In this document: piece after piece, positions 16,106 through 16,616 of the stretch
Layout: the number at the start of each line of letters is the position of its first letter
How positions within the stretch are numbered: the first letter of the stretch is position 1
Position numbers and translations under genes: made by a program
The notes under the pieces: generated by a model
Told to the model about the DNA's origin: nothing
The model's input: the letters and a program-made list of their open reading frames with translations, nothing else
Databases searched by the model: none
Assembly: GCA_946481735.1 (NCBI GenBank)
Contig: CAMLOU010000100.1
Coordinates: 1-16,616 of the forward strand
Source of the DNA: an uncultured Cellvibrio sp.
GTDB lineage: Bacteria > Pseudomonadota > Gammaproteobacteria > Pseudomonadales > Cellvibrionaceae
Direction of reading: 5' to 3'
DNA: 16,616 nucleotides

Positions 16106-16173
16106 TTGTTGCACAATAACACCCGATTGACCGGATGGAGCGTCGGGTTTAACCGGTTAGTTTTGTGCAACAA
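16106..16173. terminator. Long imperfect palindrome between convergent metR and ilvD
   Basis: An outer 11-bp perfect inverted repeat TTGTTGCACAA (16106-16116) and TTGTGCAACAA (16163-16173), an AAC/GTT extension after one bulged base, and an inner ACCCGA (16121-16126) with TCGGGT (16143-16148). The palindrome TAACCGGTTA (16150-16159) sits on one arm. It begins 8 bp after the metR stop, so a two-way transcription end is the simplest reading, though U-runs are weak. Confidence 0.5.
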
Positions 16174-16208
16174 CCGGAGTTAATTTTCCGTAAAAAGTTG
16201 CCCAGGAC

Positions 16209-16616
16209 CTAACCGTCACCCGTTGTTGCCCCTTCATTTGCCGGACGCGCCAGGCGGGCAAATTTCGCCAACACGCCTCGGGTGTAACGCGGTTCCGGAT
16301 GTTTCCATTCAGCGCGCCGCGCTGCCAGTTCCTCATCGCTCACATGCAGATGCAGGCTCAGGGTGTCCGCATCAATGGTAATCAAATCACCGTCGTGAAC
16401 CAGCGCGATAGTCCCACCGACAAAGGCTTCTGGTGCAACATGTCCCACTACCATGCCCCAGGTACCACCGGAGAAACGGCCATCAGTTAAGAGGCCGACG
16501 CTGTCGCCCAAACCTTTCCCGACCAGTGCCGAGGTCGGTGCAAGCATCTCCGGCATTCCCGGCCCGCCTTGTGGGCCCAGGTAGCGCAACACCAGCACGT
16601 CACCCGCTTGAATCTG
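16209..16616 (-). CDS. ilvD: Dihydroxy-acid dehydratase, C-terminal part (runs off right edge)
   Basis: Iron-sulphur enzyme that converts 2,3-dihydroxy-3-methyl(iso)valerate to the 2-keto acid in valine, leucine and isoleucine synthesis. Only the last 135 residues are present; the start and cluster-binding region lie beyond the window. Visible signatures are [39 protein letters not shown] (the Ser of RFSGG is the family's catalytic serine), [22 protein letters not shown] and [13 protein letters not shown]. The related 6-phosphogluconate dehydratase (Edd) is less likely, because the VSDEEL and [16 protein letters not shown] tail is typical of IlvD. It is convergent with metR. Confidence 0.93.
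   Translation of the reverse strand, partial: QIQAGDVLVLRYLGPQGGPGMPEMLAPTSALVGKGLGDSVGLLTDGRFSGGTWGMVVGHVAPEAFVGGTIALVHDGDLITIDADTLSLHLHVSDEELAARRAEWKHPEPRYTRGVLAKFARLARPANEGATTGDG

Noticed and set aside
16106..16173. Integron attC-like site
   Set aside because: The compound hairpin is superficially similar, but the usual GTTRRRY/RYYYAAC core ends are not present at the right places, there is one copy only, and it lies between ordinary housekeeping genes.

Overview
The window reads as a chromosomal segment of an aerobic Gammaproteobacterium, most likely Cellvibrio or a close relative such as Saccharophagus. The grounds are a FabV-type enoyl-ACP reductase, a NhaD antiporter, LpxL and YihG acyltransferases closely matching gammaproteobacterial forms, a divergent metE/metR pair, and a large exported enzyme joined by polyserine linkers to carbohydrate-binding-like modules. 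Such linkers are a hallmark of polysaccharide-degrading Cellvibrionaceae. The genus is inferred from gene style, not proven.

Layout, left to right. A leftward methyl-accepting chemotaxis protein (MCP) gene, cut by the left edge, has a promoter whose -35 box lies inside a 12-bp palindrome; a near-copy sits 98 bp upstream. Next come rightward fabV with a terminator, a YihG-type acyltransferase gene and a small DUF2789 gene. A long hairpin separates these from a leftward exported alpha/beta hydrolase gene. Rightward lpxL and nhaD follow; nhaD has a long, apparently structured 5' leader. A 17-bp bidirectional terminator divides nhaD from a leftward 958-residue secreted di-haem oxidoreductase carrying two F5/8-type modules. 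Upstream of that is a leftward two-domain 6-pyruvoyl-tetrahydropterin-synthase-like gene, then a roughly 390-bp gap with an orphan rightward terminator. Leftward metE and rightward metR diverge around a control region that also holds a REP-like palindrome. metR converges on the 3' end of ilvD across a long imperfect palindrome.

How the genes fit together. FabV makes saturated acyl-ACP, LpxL uses acyl-ACP to finish lipid A, and the YihG-type enzyme acylates a phospholipid precursor, so the centre of the window leans toward envelope lipids. NhaD handles Na+ and pH. MetR with MetE is a classic methionine module and ilvD belongs to branched-chain amino acid synthesis. The di-haem protein is the most unusual gene: it looks like a redox enzyme held on a surface or polysaccharide, and it contains a segment of about 260 residues that I cannot assign. 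I see no tRNA, rRNA, CRISPR array, prophage or transposase gene.
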